Positions 12,101 through 27,100 of a DNA stretch of 64,000 bases are shown in pieces. How positions within the stretch are numbered: the first letter of the stretch is position 1; every line of letters starts with the position of its first letter. Location: positions 697,853-761,852 of the forward strand of contig VYZB01000191.1 in assembly GCA_013397455.1 (NCBI GenBank), read 5' to 3'. The notes under the pieces were generated by a model, which was not told where the DNA came from, did no database searches, and saw nothing but the letters and a program-made list of their open reading frames with translations. The stretch is from Crotophaga sulcirostris (Eukaryota > Chordata > Aves > Cuculiformes > Crotophagidae). A program made the translations under genes and the position numbers.

Positions 12101-15100
12101 TAATAATAAAACTCTTTAAGCATCAGTGAATGTGTGCTGTAAGCTTCTGGGTGCCGATGGAAATATGTGTATTGTCCCATCTCTTTAAGATGGAACAGTG
12201 GAGAGGAGAACTGTTTGGGTTACAGCAGAGCCATGAAATGGTATTCTGATGGCCTTCTGGGCTGCTTTCATTAGAGAAGAGAGTCCCTGAGACTCCTTTA
12301 AAGCAGGAAATGCTAAAACAGGCCTCCTGAGAGGAAACCGAAGCTTTCTGGGCTGTAAACCCAGCTAGAGCTTCACTTTGAGAATTAATAAGTGGGAATA
12401 TTGTCTGTGTTTAAGTAGAGTTCATTTCACGGAAGCTTTGTGTCGGTGTGAGCAGAGATGGTGGCCACCTTGCAGACCTGCTGCAGTCAGGAGCTCCTGT
12501 CCCAAAGAACGTGCTTCTAGGTTGTCTCTGCCACTTGTGGTGCTGTCCCAGGGCTGGCAAAGGTGTGTTTTGGCAGTCTGTAGTCTCTTTGTAAGTCACA
12601 GGAGGAGCAAAGCTGGGTGCACAGGCAGAGAAGTGATAGTGTTCTGCCTTGGACAGACCTGTAAGTGGTGCTTTTCCTGGGTGAGCTGGTGAGCTTAGGC
12701 ACCTTCAAGCAAGAGTGATTCCATCGAGTAGAGCAGCGGAAAGGCAGCAGCGTGCTTGCATTGTATTTGATGTTTTTTATCCTGAGTGCAGCTTCTGTTA
12801 CATGTAGGTCCTTACAGTTTCTGACAGCAAGAGCCCATTTTTCTCATGAGGCCTCAGAACTAGCATTATGGATGATGCTTTGATTTTTCTCCTTACCAGA
12901 TGTTCCACTGTGACTTCCTAATAACTTGTCAGCCCATGTGATTCCTTTCTGAGCTGATGCTAATTTTTCTTTTCATTTCTGACTCTGAACTTCATCTTGT
13001 CAATGTCTTTAGGCTAGAATTTGATTTTTCTGTATTTTTTTTTCGCTTAGATGATAGTAGCTAAAGTAACTCTTCATGCTCTGTTATCCTATTATTTTTT
13101 GGAATTTTTCTGTAAGTCCCAGCATGTAAGAGTTGTTTGTTGTTTAGCCTTAAGGAATAAAACTAGATGAGTGATTCGACATCGACATAGGCTATTTTGG
13201 TCCTGTGCTTCTATCCTATCCTCCCCAACATGCACTCGCTGTCCTGTCCATTGCTGGTACTGACACTTGTCTGACCCCACAGTGAGCCTATTTAGGTAGC
13301 GGCTTCAGCAAGAAAGTAGTTCCATTTTCTCTGGCTGCAGTTCCAAGTCTGCTAATACAACATACCAGCAGAGAGCTGCCAACATATGAAGGCATTGTTC
13401 CCAGTTTCTCCTCTCCTCTCACTTCTTCCTTATCCTGGCCATGGTGTTTGATGGAATCTTTCCTGATCTGCTTGAACACACTAAAGAAGAAAATTTATAT
13501 GCTTATTTTTTAATTTCGTTATTTTTTTGCCATGGTAGTGAATTAAAGTGGCCTATGAAGGTATTTGATGAGCAAAAGTTGGCAAAACCAAAACAGAGGT
13601 GGAATCAAGTAAGTAGCAGCAGTGGCACAGGGAGAGAACACATGTGGAGGTAGATTGAAAGGAGGAAGAATGTACTGCACCAGGCCAGGTCAGCTGCAAT
13701 GGAACTAATTTTGCTCTTGTCCCACTTCTACCCATTCATTCCTGTTCTCTTCATTTATACAATGGCTCAGTAAAATCAGTTTAGTCACAGTAATAAAGTT
13801 TCTTTAAGTTTGCTGAGTCTTGAGAATCAAAATCGTACCTGTTGTCACACATGCAATATTGAGTCAAATATCAGTTCCAATGCAGAATTTCTCTAAGAAG
13901 TTTCATTCTTTTTCCATGTGGAAATGAGACATGATTTCACTCAAAGGCAGATAAACAAGTTAACTTTAGCAGTTGCAATACTTTTATGAAGGAAACAAAA
14001 AAAAAGGGATCTGTTTTTTTCAAATGTTTACCATAAAGCTGTGGTACTAAAAGCCTATTGAACACAGAGAGAAGGAAGCTTTTGGCTTCTTGACCTCTGC
14101 TGTTGCAAGCCACCATAGCCTTTTTTATGTTCCTTTTTATGAATTCTCATGCTCCATTTAAAAGCAAGTGAGATTTCTTGCCATCCCAGTTCTTGTAAAA
14201 CTGTTAAAAATATGCAATTCTAAGTTCTGGCTTAAATAAAGTCATGATTATTTGGTTTTGGACCAATGCTAAGCCATTTTTGCTAAAATAATACAAGGTA
14301 GACCTTTTCTGCAGGCATGTCCCACAGAATTTGTAGTCATGGCATCCATATCATCTCTCCTTCCCATTCCCCCAATCCTCCTTATAAGTCAGAGTTATTG
14401 TTTTTAAAAAATCTCCCATTTGTGCTTGGATCCTAATATAGAAGTATTAACTTTGAACCTATAAGGGAAGAAATGTCTCCATTCTTTTGACTTACATATT
14501 CTGAAGTATTTCACATATGGACAAATTTAAATCTCTTGAAAGTGTGTAAATGGAATAGAAAGCTCTTTGGTTGCATGTACCAATGTAACCAAAGTGCTGG
14601 TTGATGTAAAACAACAGGTTGTTTTATTTTGAGAGATAATTTGAAGGAACATCTGTAAATATTGGTCTATGGTCTTAGATGATTGATTTGAGCTTTGGGT
14701 ACTCTATAAGGTAAATGAAAGCAAAGACATAAAAAGTCTAATGTTGCATCTTGGCTTGCAAAAGCTACATTTAAAAACTTTTTTTGAAGTGTAAAACATC
14801 AAATACAAAAAAAATCTTTTGTATTATTTTTTCATTTTGCACTTGAGATGATTTCTAATAACTTCAAGATATTTATGGTCAAATATTTAAGTTTGAAACC
14901 AGTGCTCTTTTGAAAGTTTCTGAAAAGAAAAGTTCATTAGGACATCACTATTAAGAAGCAATGCTTAATAGGTCATGCTAATTAAATGAGGATAGTACTG
15001 TTATAAATTACAAAAATAAAATAGGTCACAGAGTTCTAAAAACAATCTATTATATATGCATCATGCACATTATTATTAATACATGCATCATTTGAATGTT

Positions 15101-18100
15101 TTAGAGACTGTTTCTAAATATACATACATATATATTCTAGTGTTTGATGTTGTTGTCTTTTTTTAGATATTCAGAAGATTATTATCTTCACATAGTTACA
15201 AAACTGCAGAACTGCACCTGGGTAAGGAGACCAGAAGAATCTACAAAATTCAGGTAATTTTCATTATCTCACTTAGAAAAACTGTTTACCCCAGATTCGT
15301 CTAACAAGCCATAAATTTAAATCTTCCCTTTTGAAAAGATAATTTTATATTGCTTTTAGACTGCATTCACAGCTATAAATTTCTGTTGATCTTTTGATGC
15401 TAGGGCTCTTCTTGTTTATTTGGATTGAACTATGCAAACTGAGTAGGATAAAAGAACTACACAAATTATGTAATTTTACCTGTCTCCACTATAACGAAAA
15501 GTTAACTAACTTAAGTAGAATAGATTAAAGTATTCCTGACACAGAACCTACAGTATTAAAAAAAAAAAAATCAGTAATGTGATTTTGTCCATTTGAACTG
15601 GCACTCTGGTAAACGACTGTGTAATGAAGCGGTGTGTTTCTTACCCCAAGACTATTGCTTCTATTATAGAAATGCCCAAGGCACTAATTCGGTTTGATGC
15701 TGCATGTCATGGCCCATGAGCGTGTGAGCACGTGATTGCATCTGTCCTTGTTTGGGATGGCACATAAGTACGTGCTCAGTAGGGACAGTGAACCCTGAAA
15801 AGCTTCCACTCTCATTTGGAAATGCATCATGCTGGGTTTAGAGAACAGCTTCACTGTGCCAATGCTGTTTTCTCCAGAGGGAAAGACTCTCTTGAATTGC
15901 ATGGATCAAAATGAAAGATTCTGTCATGATCATTAAAAAATACATAAAGTGACCTACCTTCCAACTCTTTGGAGTTAACTAGCATTGAAAGCTTAATATC
16001 CCCATGATCAGCATGATATCCTTGGAAGAAGTACTTTGCAGAGAGAGGTTTAAAGCTTTTTCTGCAATATGAATTGCTGTGTATCATAATGGAGTAATAG
16101 TGCATCCCAAAGTTGATGTAGGGGAATACATAGTTAAGGTTTAAGAAACTTTCAATTAACTTGGACAGGCTTTGCTGTGCACAGCGATATCTGAGCATGA
16201 TAAGGAGCTGTAGAAGTAGTCCATGCTGTTTCAGAACAGGCAGGTGTCTTGTGCAGGGTGGACGAGATGAAGCTGCCCTAATCTGCTCTTTACGCTGCTA
16301 CGTTTAGGGTTTTGTTTTCAAAACATTTAACTTCTCTTCCTTCAGAACGAACCAACCACATCTTACCCACGATTTCCCACTTCTGCTGTACCAGATACGA
16401 GTCAGTAGCAGAGTAACCACTTCTTCTTCTTGAAGCCTTTAAGCTTGCCTTCTTAATTTATTGCTTCTGCAGTCTTCTTTCCTCTGGCTTAACTTCTATG
16501 TCGTCAAGGCCTATGGGAATCAAACATGATACCCTCTATCTAAAATGTCATGTGAGACTATTGGACTTTAAGATACTTACTGTTCCTCCTGCTGTCTTTG
16601 CCTTCCAGCAAGGAGTGTGGGTCAGAAGTAGTAAAGGTGGATTATACAACCAATGATCGGACTGGGAATATTCTAAAGTGAAAACTGTGGGGTGCACTGA
16701 GCCACCCAGAAAATATGAACTGTGTGTACATTGAGGGGAGCTTGCTAGCTTTAACTCAGCTCAAATACCAAATGAAAAAAAACCTTATAAAACTCATGGT
16801 TCAGCACAGTCTGGACAAACTCTTATTACTTGGATGACATTCAAGGGCCAGAGTATGAGCTAGTTCATGCGTACACATGTGTATTCACATGGGATTCTGA
16901 TGACAGTACTGTATATTCTTCTGCCCCTGTGAAATTTTATCTGCTTTGATATCATCCAGACATTCCATTGATGTGACCAAGGACTGGTAGGTAGGTTTAG
17001 GACATGGCAGATGATTATTTTAGAAAAGATGTGTGCTTTTACATAAGTATTTTCTTTCATTTTCCGTTCTCTCAAAATCCTCTTCTCTCTGTTGCTTTCT
17101 GGAAATAGAATATTAAAATTTTACAGTTGTCCTTGCTCCCAGACCGTACTGGAGACCTTCAAGGCTCTTAGCAGTTGGTCAGTAGAGGCTTTAAAAAAGA
17201 TTACTGACTAAATCTGTATACATTCCATGCTTACAGCACTCCCAAACTTATTTATCAGATGTAAGCACAAGAGCCTGGAAGCAGCTTTACAAGGACACTC
17301 TAACTAAGAAATGATGCATTGACAGAGGTCTATGGAGAACAAAGCTTCTGAAAATGTGGTGAAATAAATGAATTAATAATCCCTTGGCAGCACGTCTCTT
17401 CCTTTTTCTAACTTTGCCTAGTGTCAGTAATGCATAATAATTGTGCAAATATTATTCATTGCTAAAAATCTCATTAAGTAGGTAGATAAACACACCCATT
17501 TTGCAGAAGAGGAAATTAATCTCAGAGGGTCTGTGCAGCAGGAATTGGATAATACAGCTAGCCACCTTCAGGAGGAGAGCTTGAAGCTGCCTGTGTCATG
17601 TTATTCACCTGCCAGCGCTACCAGAAGTCTGCCTGCTGACTAGACTGCAGAGAAGCTGCTTGACTTCTTTCCCTGTTTGCCCATCTGTTAAATGGAGTGA
17701 ACACTTACATGCTTCTCAGGCGTGGTGTCAGTTGTATGACATCTCTGTATTGTCCTAAAGTTCTGAAGAACAGGCATGCATATTTATAAGGGATTTAATG
17801 TCTTATGCTTCAGGGCATAAACTAACCTCTAATTAATAAGGTTCAAAAGCAGCTTCCCGTGGGGCTGTGAATTTCTTGAAGAAGCTTTCTTGTGTTTTCC
17901 TTTGCAGCTTTTGCTGTTGGCTACCGTCGTACTGGTAGTGGAGTGAATGAATATGTGATCTGAGCCAGAAACTCTTATGTTCCTAGAAGACAGCATTGTA
18001 TGCCAATGAGTACACATCAGTTCTCTTTGTGAGCCGTACTCCCAGCAGGTCCAGAGCGAATAAGAGAATATGAATTGAAAAGGTAGAGCAGGAAGGAAAT

Positions 18101-21100
18101 ACTTGTCTTTGTATTTGGCAAAAGGGTTACAGCTGACAGCCCTGCACGGCACAAACCACAATGCTTTTGCTAACCCATTGGACAAAATGCAGAGTGCAGG
18201 ATTCCAGGCTGACCCTGTACTACCTGGCTCAGCTTTGCCGTGCAGCTGTGCAAGCTGTGTCCATTTTTTGTCAGAGAGCTGTCCTTGTCCCTTTCCAAAC
18301 GGCTTCCCCTAGAGCTGGTCTGCTGCGCACGCTGACATGCACTTGACTAGGTTGTGGTCTGGCAACAGTCAGTCGTTCTTGACAGCATTTCTCAAAATTG
18401 AGAAGAATCATGAGGCAGGTACAAGCCATAATGTTCTCTTTAATACCTCCCATATCCACAGTCACTCTTCTATGTGATTTTTGTCGAGCCTCTGTCAGGA
18501 ACCAATCTCCTGGCCCTTCACTTGTTTTTGGTATCTGTAGTGCTGACATCAGCAGTGCCAGATTTAGGCTGATCTCAGAGGAGCAAGTGCAAGCACTTGG
18601 CTCATTGCTCTTGCAATCTATTTAAGATTTATTGTACCCCACTGTAGTGTTTGTCAGCCATTGCTAAAGAGGTTTTATCTAAACTTCACAATAGATGCTA
18701 GCAAAGGTCATGTAACTACACCAGAAGTGGTGTAAATGGCATCTTACTAACAGCGATTAAGGAAAAGTCTTCTTCAGTGCTTACTGCTACTGACATATAG
18801 AGAACTGTTTAAGTATTTTTTTATTCATACCTTACCTTTATGAAATTCAGCCATACTTCTCTTGTTCTTTTGTTATTTCTCTTGTTCTTCTGTTATTTCT
18901 CTTGTTCTTTATGGCTCTGCAGTCATCTAGTATCTCCACATTATCTCTTTATTTCTAAGCTTACCTGAATTCTTCCTCCATTTTCAGATTTACGTGAGCT
19001 CTAACTTGTGTTAAACAAAGCAAGTTCTTGGATTTCTTGGTTATGAAAGAGGATTGATGCAAACTTGGAAAAGGAAGGGAAATAATCTTGCAGATGCCTG
19101 GGAGCATCATTCTTAAAGCTTTGGGAAAAAAAGCTGTGCTGGGTAGCTTCCTCTGCAAAGGCTCTTCTAGCTACAGTCAGTAGAGTCTCAGGTTCCCTAG
19201 GTAACCTGAATATTAATTATTATATTAGTATTCTTCAAAGGTTTTCCACTTAAAAGAAATGTTTCATTAGTGCAACAAATTACAGAACCCGATTGGGTGC
19301 AAGCTGTAATTGTTTTTTATACTTCCACATCTCTTTGCTTTACTGATTTTTAAGCTTGATTTATTCTCATGTGGGCTATACATCCATGGTAGCAAATAAT
19401 GTGCAGATTTTCTCAATAGTTGCAACTCCTGTTTTTGCTGGAAGCTAACAAATGGCTAAAACAGCCCTCAAAATGACTGAAGGGGAGGGAGGATATGGAG
19501 AAAGGTTGAGCAGATGCTGTGCTACAGAGAAACCTCTGGGCATTGTATTCCTGGGCTATCTCACTGAGTTTGGAGCCTAGCAAAGCAGTGCAACGGTTCT
19601 TCAGGAATGGTATCACACTGGAATAGCCCTGTGTGAGCTGTGGATAGGGGGCTTCCTCCCTGTGGAAATACCATTCCTGACAAACCTTATTTGCATCTGA
19701 TAATGAATGGAGAAGGTAATTCCTAGGTATAAAATACAGTTTTAAACCCCCTGATGTTACACTGCAGTTTAGCTGGCCCACTGCTCCACCCCAGCAAAAT
19801 ATTTTTAACTTTTTTAAAAGAAAATATTACTGCTTTAAAAAGAGAACCCTGGGTCTCGAAAAGATTAGTTTAAAGATCAACCCATTTTCCTAGTCCTGTA
19901 ATTTCCCCTCCTGCTTTTTATTCCACTCAACCTCTATTACCCTTTTCCCACTTTAATATCTCATCTGAAAAGTGTGTTAAACATTCCTGCAGATTATAAA
20001 ATCCCACTCCTTCTTGAAGAGATTAATTTGTAGTGTGCTGCTCTCTAACATATATAACAGTATTGCTTAACACCTCTGTGTGCTGCAATGAACAACAGTT
20101 GAAACACAAATAAAATACTCTGCAAGGTCAATTTATGCTTACATAAGCTCATGCCACCACATAATCAATAGCTTTTCTAACACTAAACAGATCAATGATT
20201 CCACTGTACTCTGAAATCTTCCATTCCAGTATTCAAGAAAATATACAGAACTCTGATTGCAGTGTGATTTAAGAGTACATTTTGCTGTATAAGTTGAATA
20301 GCTCATATGTAAAATCAGGAGTATATATCCAGAGACACATTTCTACTTCAGAAGAGAAAAAGGCTGGTTGGAGAGATAGTAATTGGGGACGGTTTGGAGA
20401 AATGGTTGAATCTTTTAATTGCTCTGCAGACTATGTACTTTTCTAAAGGTTGGAGGATTCCTATAAGGAGAACCTAATTTTGGATCAGACTGAGTTAATT
20501 ATGTCTTTATGGCAGACTCTTTAAATAGTCTTTGGTTTGAAAATTTTATTACACTTTTTACATATTCAGCCTTGATTTCAGATTCAACCCTGTTGGCTTT
20601 CATTTTCCTAGACATTTATGGTGTTGCTTCTTTTATAGACAGTTCAAGAGCTGTCAGTGTTGCATTCCCCTTCAGCACGTTCTGTTTCAGATATCAGTTT
20701 TAACGACTATTTTTAATATGCCTTATTGCACTTGTGTGCTATTGACTTGGGTTGACAAGAGCCTGGAGAAACTTGTATCATTGTCAAGAGCCCCCAGTGC
20801 AGCACAATAAGATAATTCCTTGCTCATTATAAAACATTACAGCAATGGACACAGATAAAAGGTAGGCTTGCTGTTTCTAGTTGCACCCTTGAAATTTTTC
20901 TGTTATATGGTGGATTTTTTTGTGGGTTCTTCTCTATACTGTCATGACAGTCCCTTCAGTATGAAACCTCAGAATCTTTGTTGCCTTCACTTCTACTGTA
21001 CAATAGCTCACATGAACTAATAGTTACAAATACCCAAGCTAGGTGAGCTATTAAACAGTTAGGCAAGCATAAAATTCTTATGGCTATTAGTAATCTACAG

Positions 21101-24100
21101 ACTTTTGTCACTTGGAATACTCTGCCCTTTATTCAAATAATATTACTGTGGTGTGAAATACACTTAGCACCAGGCTTACACTAGTTATCGCTTTAAATAT
21201 TTGTTAGTCTTACATTGTGTTCGAGATTTTTTTTCTGTGATGTTTATGTGTGTCGAATAACTGAAGAGCCACAGGGAGATCTGTCTGTGTAAGCATTGCA
21301 GGTGTGGATAATGTGCAAATACTTTATTACAGGACTGATATGATATTCTTTTTGCAAACAAACATTTGCTTGTACAGATGTTTGTAAAAGATGACTTAGA
21401 ATTAAATGGACTTAGACCATTACTGAAAGCAGTTTGGCCAGATATCTATTAAAAATCTCCAGTCGTTGAAATTCTACACCTTGCCTAAGCAACCTGTTTC
21501 AGTGTGCTTCCTAATACGGAATTTAAACTTTCTTTAGTGAAAATTAAGGCAATTTTCCTCATATCGCACACACACACACAGCCTTAGAGGACAGCTGAGC
21601 ATCTCCTGTTAGAACGTTTTGCTTCTTTTGATGCTTCTGCAGTGTCCATCCCCATCCACTTTCCCCTCCTCCTGTCTCAATTTAGCCCACAGTATAATGA
21701 CAGGGAAATATTTCACACTCTCCTCAGCAATGAAGAATGCTGTCTGACCCCAGGTCTGCAGGCACTGGCGTCACACTGAAGTGTGGTCTGCACAAAATAA
21801 ATACTATTAACTTCACATAGTTTTGACAGATGCTGCAGGTTCACATGCCACTAGGGGTACTGCAGCTCCTTGAAGGTCACCATTAACTCTATTGGCCCAG
21901 TGGAGCAGCTCTAGGCTGGAGCAGTCAATTCCAGTGGAATACTCTCCTTCCTGTGTCCCAAATTAAGAAGCTGTGTAAAGTTTTGGTGCAGAAGCAAGTG
22001 CCTTTTCACAACAGATATATATCTGAATGAAATATTTAAAAAATACAGAACAAAATTTCTTTACCTAAGCATTTCTAATGAAAGAAAGTGTTCTAAATAA
22101 AAAAATCCTACTTACTGCAGCAGGGTGAATCAAAGGTCATCTTGGTCCTTCTATCAGTAGTTTGGAGGAGTGTGAGTTTTTAAACTCCTCAGAAGCTCTT
22201 TGCATAAAGAGAAAGTTCCCTCTTATTACACATTCCACTTCAGGATAAGGGCAGTGTTGGCTTTTGGACCAGGTGAGGAACTCTGCTAGCCCTTGACTAA
22301 CTGTTGACTGCTTTAGCCTTTATGGCTGGTTCAAATTGAGTTGTTGGAAGGAAGATGTTGAGACGTTTGCGGTCTCTTCAGGATATGCGCACACTGTGTC
22401 TTTTCAGCAGGCACATGTAGCCTGTACACAAGCACTAAACCAGCTAAAACGCGTATATTCATATTAGTGTCAAACCAAGCTTAGCTAAGTAATTGTGTTG
22501 CTAGGCAGGATACAATAGTTCAGGCTGAGCTTCTTGGCTACAGAGCTACCACAGGAGTTGCAAAGAAACTATATCAGCATATTTAGATCCTGCAGATGCT
22601 TACTGGCTTGCACTAAATTGAGTGGACTATTCATGTGAAGTGTTTGTGTTACACAGAGGGATTTGGAAACATGTACCACCAAGGCAGCAGTCCTCTATTA
22701 CTGCCCATGGTTCCGTGTGGGCTAACTGCATAGTGGTTGGAAAACAGCATTATTCCTTTGGCTTATCTCAGTACTTTGATAACTTGCTTCAGAAGTGGGG
22801 ATTTTTTTTAAGTTCTCAGCAGCCACAAACCTGAAGAAATTATCTGGATGCCATGTGGGACCAGAATTCCATCCCAGCTGACCTCAATACAATAATGGGT
22901 CCAGCATCCTTGGTCCACAAAGGACAAAATTCGGCGAAAGCATCTGCTGAGAAACAAAAGACATTCTCCAGTGCAACAATGACTCTGTATTGTCTAATAC
23001 AAATAAAACTTAACAGACAAATGCAGCACACCACTCTGGTTAGGTTATTAAGACTGTCATGACTGTGCTTTATCACCTTTATGAGGTATGTATTACCAAC
23101 CTGAATGATGTCGTCTTTTTCCAAGTACTGATTTTGTTCCTTACTTGTTGGAAGTGAAATTTCCAGATAATGCAATCATCTCTCTTTCTGCTTATCTTGG
23201 CATAAGAAGTATCTCTGGTTGATATTACGCCTCAGATTTAAAAATAGCTCTTAAGTCTCACTCTGTTTCTAGCTGCTTGTAGGAGAAATGCTGGAGAGTA
23301 GGCTTCCTCCAAATAAGAAACTGACAGTACCAACTTGTACTCCAAAGGAGATTTCCAAACCTAGGACCTTACAAGACTTGGATATTTTGACTCCAGCTTC
23401 CTTCACTCTGGATTTCTAATGCTGTGGCTGGATCATAGAAACACTTTTAGGGCAATCCCCGAGTCTAGCAGCTCTGTTAACAACTGGAACTTAAACCTTC
23501 CTACCATAAGATACATCCTGTAGAGTAACATCCCATCTTCCAAGAGCTGGATTTTCTCTTGGTCAGAACAGACAACGTTGATCACTTTCTAAACTTTCAA
23601 AGAAAATCCAGAGTTTAGCTTTAAGGTGGTATGGTTTGGTGCTGTTCAGATTCTGACACTTGTCTGTTATCCCACCATCTGGTTAGGAACTTCATTGTAT
23701 GGTAGGTTTTAACAATTTCTGTCTCCCCAAATGGCATAATACATGAGTTAAAATGTTGTCTTTGCTTTGCAACACCTTACGTATGGCACTTGTTAAAAGA
23801 ATTGACTTGCATGATACATGCCATAATCTTATGAAGTACATGTTCTTTAGGGTGTCATTTCCTCATCACAGAGGCCATATTAATCTGACATTAATATTAC
23901 AGTGACAGTTGCAGTAATAGGTTGCTTGAACTGCCCAATCTCTACCCCTTCCTCGTTGTTTGCTGTTGGTTGTCGATGTACCATGTGCCACAGCTTGTCC
24001 AAAATCCTGTATGAACAGATCACTAGGTGTATTGCCAGTGGGTGTTGCTGTCTGCAGGTTACGTGCACTCCCACTGGAGCTGTGTACGTGGATGTTTGGG

Positions 24101-27100
24101 CACGATGGGATTCTGTGTCATGATGTGATCTAAGTAAGAGATTTCTATACGTGTAAGTAACGTAAGAATATATATCATTACTCAATATGTATTTTCTTTT
24201 TCTCACTGCATTTCTGACCTAGTCTGTATCTATTTTACTTTCTCAGTGATTTCATAATATTAATTTAAACTATTAGTTTCTCATTAATTTTGATATCTGT
24301 TTTTCTTCCAGACTGTTTCTGTTTTTATTGGAGCACTCACTCTTGTAGAATGAGTAATAAAAAGCAAGAACACATCATCTGTATTAATGAATGTTATCTA
24401 TCATCAGTTTGATTTTTCAAGTTCTTGTAGCTATCACATGCAAAACAGCTGTTTCATTAATGCTGGGAAAGAATGTTCTGTTGTTTCTTCTTCTCCTCTG
24501 AACATCCCGTGGTTGACACAGATAATATTTAGGCCTACTTCACTTCACTTTAAGAAAACATTCAAGGAAATAAAATCAAAATTATATTTTTTGTGATTCC
24601 TCATGTGATTGCCACAGAGCAGTGAGGGACAACTGCTTCCCGTGTGCAAGGGAGTGGGATCCCAGCACAATAACCTGGGAAACAGAGCAGGGATGAGCAG
24701 CCAGACCTATCCCACCCTGGCCAGGAGTGGAGCAGCCCCAGCTTTGGGCATCGGGCACCTTCCTGGGGTTGGGATGGGCACAGCTGGAGTCTGGCCCTGC
24801 TGCGGTGTCACTGGGGCAGGACTGGAGACCCTGGGGGAATGACATGGGGTCTTGGGCCATGGGCAGGATGGGGGCGGCCTCGAGGGGCTGGGCAGGGGTA
24901 GTGAGGTTTGGTGGTGCCTCAGGGCCTGTCAGTGAGATCTGACTCCTCTTATTACTGCAGTACGTATTAACGTTAGAAAGAGCTGGTTGTAGGAGAAAGT
25001 GTACAAGAAAGAAAAGCAAGTTGGCTCTAGTCAAGAGTGGTTCAATAACATCCAGTGTTCCCAAACTTAATCATTTGGCTCTCCTGCCTCATTGCTCCAT
25101 TTGTATTTTTCCATATGTTTAAAACAGGACACCATATGCCCACAGCAGTAGTTTTCACCCTGTGTGCACCTCCTGACGCACAAGAGCATAGTCTCAGTTC
25201 CATTCCACCCTTGTACCTACTGTTTTTCATTGACTACAGACACACTACCCTCCTCACCCTCTTTACCCCCCTTGCCCCCGTCCCTTTATGCTTCAAGCAA
25301 GGCAATGGGAATTGCTGTGTTCAGGGAGTGGAGCTGAACATGGCTTGTGGAAATCTGAACCCTCCTGTTTCCTCCCTCAGGAATAGTATTTCTTGTTAAC
25401 ATTTTCTAGTAACTCTCCTAGTGTGATTATTTCAGATCTGAGCCTTCCCAGCACTCAGTCATTCCCAGTGTTCCTCTCACACCTGGAAAATTTGTCTTCA
25501 AGAGTTTTGGAGCTCAGTATTCAAAACAGGTTAAAATATACCAATGAACCATCTGACCATTGAAACAGAACTCTTCCTTTGGTATTTTTTGTATGAATCA
25601 AACTAACTTTCCTAACCTCTTTTTCCCCCCTTTTGACCATTGTTTCAAGAGGGGTAGGACTGGGAGTTATCCTAGACCTGTTCATTCTCTTCCCTGTCTT
25701 CCAGGAAGCATAATCCTTGGGTTCTCCCATTTGCTAAACTACCTCATCTTCATCAGAAATAAAATTTTATAATTATTAGAATATTTGCTCTCTGTACATA
25801 GTTGATAAAGTCGAAAGAAGGAACTTCTCTTACCTATGTCTTACGCTATTAAAGTCAGCTTACTTTCAGCCAGAATTTGGTCTGTATTGTTTAACTAGTT
25901 CCAGTGGTCTAGTTTACAGTACTCACTGAAAAAGTATGAAATAAAGCTTTTCTGTTCCTCTGGTTCTAATTGTAAATATTTTTTTTCTTCACAATTAGCC
26001 TTCAGTGTTAGGACAGGAATTATCTGTTCCCTGCTGTGTTCTCTTCTTCAAAATTCCAAGCAATTCTGTTATCAATTCATTTTATTCTCTAAATGGTTAG
26101 TAGTTCTCTTTGTATCTCACCTAATGAGATAGCTGTATCCTACCAATTGATAGATAATGGCTAGCCATGAATATTTCAACCATACAGTCTGATCCAGTGG
26201 CAGCAAAGAGAACATTGTTCCCTAAAGCAAAATTAATTATAACATTTCAGGTCTGATGGGGCTTTTCATTGCATTTTACTGCTAATAATATAGGATGTTT
26301 ACGCAGATAATGTTTTTATAAGTTTGGAGGTAGCAGGAATTGTAAGATGGGTGATAGCCTTCACTCTTACATAAAGTTTGAGTGAAGCTCTTGTACTCTG
26401 ACCTATTTAAGCACTTCTGCTAGGTGTTTTGGGGAGCAGCTAGGCTGGCTGTCTCTACCACAAAGATATCCATCTTCTTTATTTGCAAGTTGTGATGTAA
26501 TTTATTTAACATCTGTGATATTGTGCACAGTAAGACCGTGCTGAACAGTTGCGGAAATGAATTATTAATTAATTGGCTTGCAGCCTTCTAGCTGTTCACG
26601 AAGTACTATAGCCAGTACTTCCCACCACTATTCCTTTCATCTCCTTGGTTCTTTCTTTCTTCAGCTTTCTAGTTTCTTATGGTCGCTTGTTCTATGTTGA
26701 TTGAAATCACGTTGTTAATTCTTTGGGGACTGAAGTCTCTCAGTGTTTTTCTAATAATCTTAGCAATTAATAATAAGGAGGGCAATTACAACTTTTTCTG
26801 GATGGGAAATGGAGACCAAGAGAGAAAGACAGAACAAGAAAAGGACTTCTTGGTCTGATTAGCTTCTGAACATTTGCTGTGAAAATGGACTTACTCTGCA
26901 AAGCAAATAAAGGGAAATGACATCATAAAGGGTTCATATAGCCTTTTGTTACTTAGTTAATAAGAACTGATTCTCATTCATCTGGTTCTCTACCACTGCT
27001 TTCCTACTTATTTGCCTGTCTTTGAGCAGGTTTTTTTGGGTTTTTTGCAGGTCAGAATTAGCTTCCTGCTGTGATGCAGCTCACAATTTTATTGCTTCTC

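Larger units (their letters stand above)
15254..27050 (+). other. ST8SIA6 intron 4 (11.8 kb, the longest)
   Basis: Holds the MIR pair at 17.4-17.8 kb, a 20-bp tandem repeat at 18.86 kb, a (CA)7 run near 21567-21580, and a GC-rich block at 24.6-24.95 kb. An open frame on the opposite strand at 15.96-16.28 kb is discussed separately. Nothing else recognisable. Confidence 0.8.

Noticed and set aside
24582..25064. 160-codon antisense open frame
   Set aside because: Falls in the GC-rich block, where stop codons are rare; no domain, splice context or recognisable homology.
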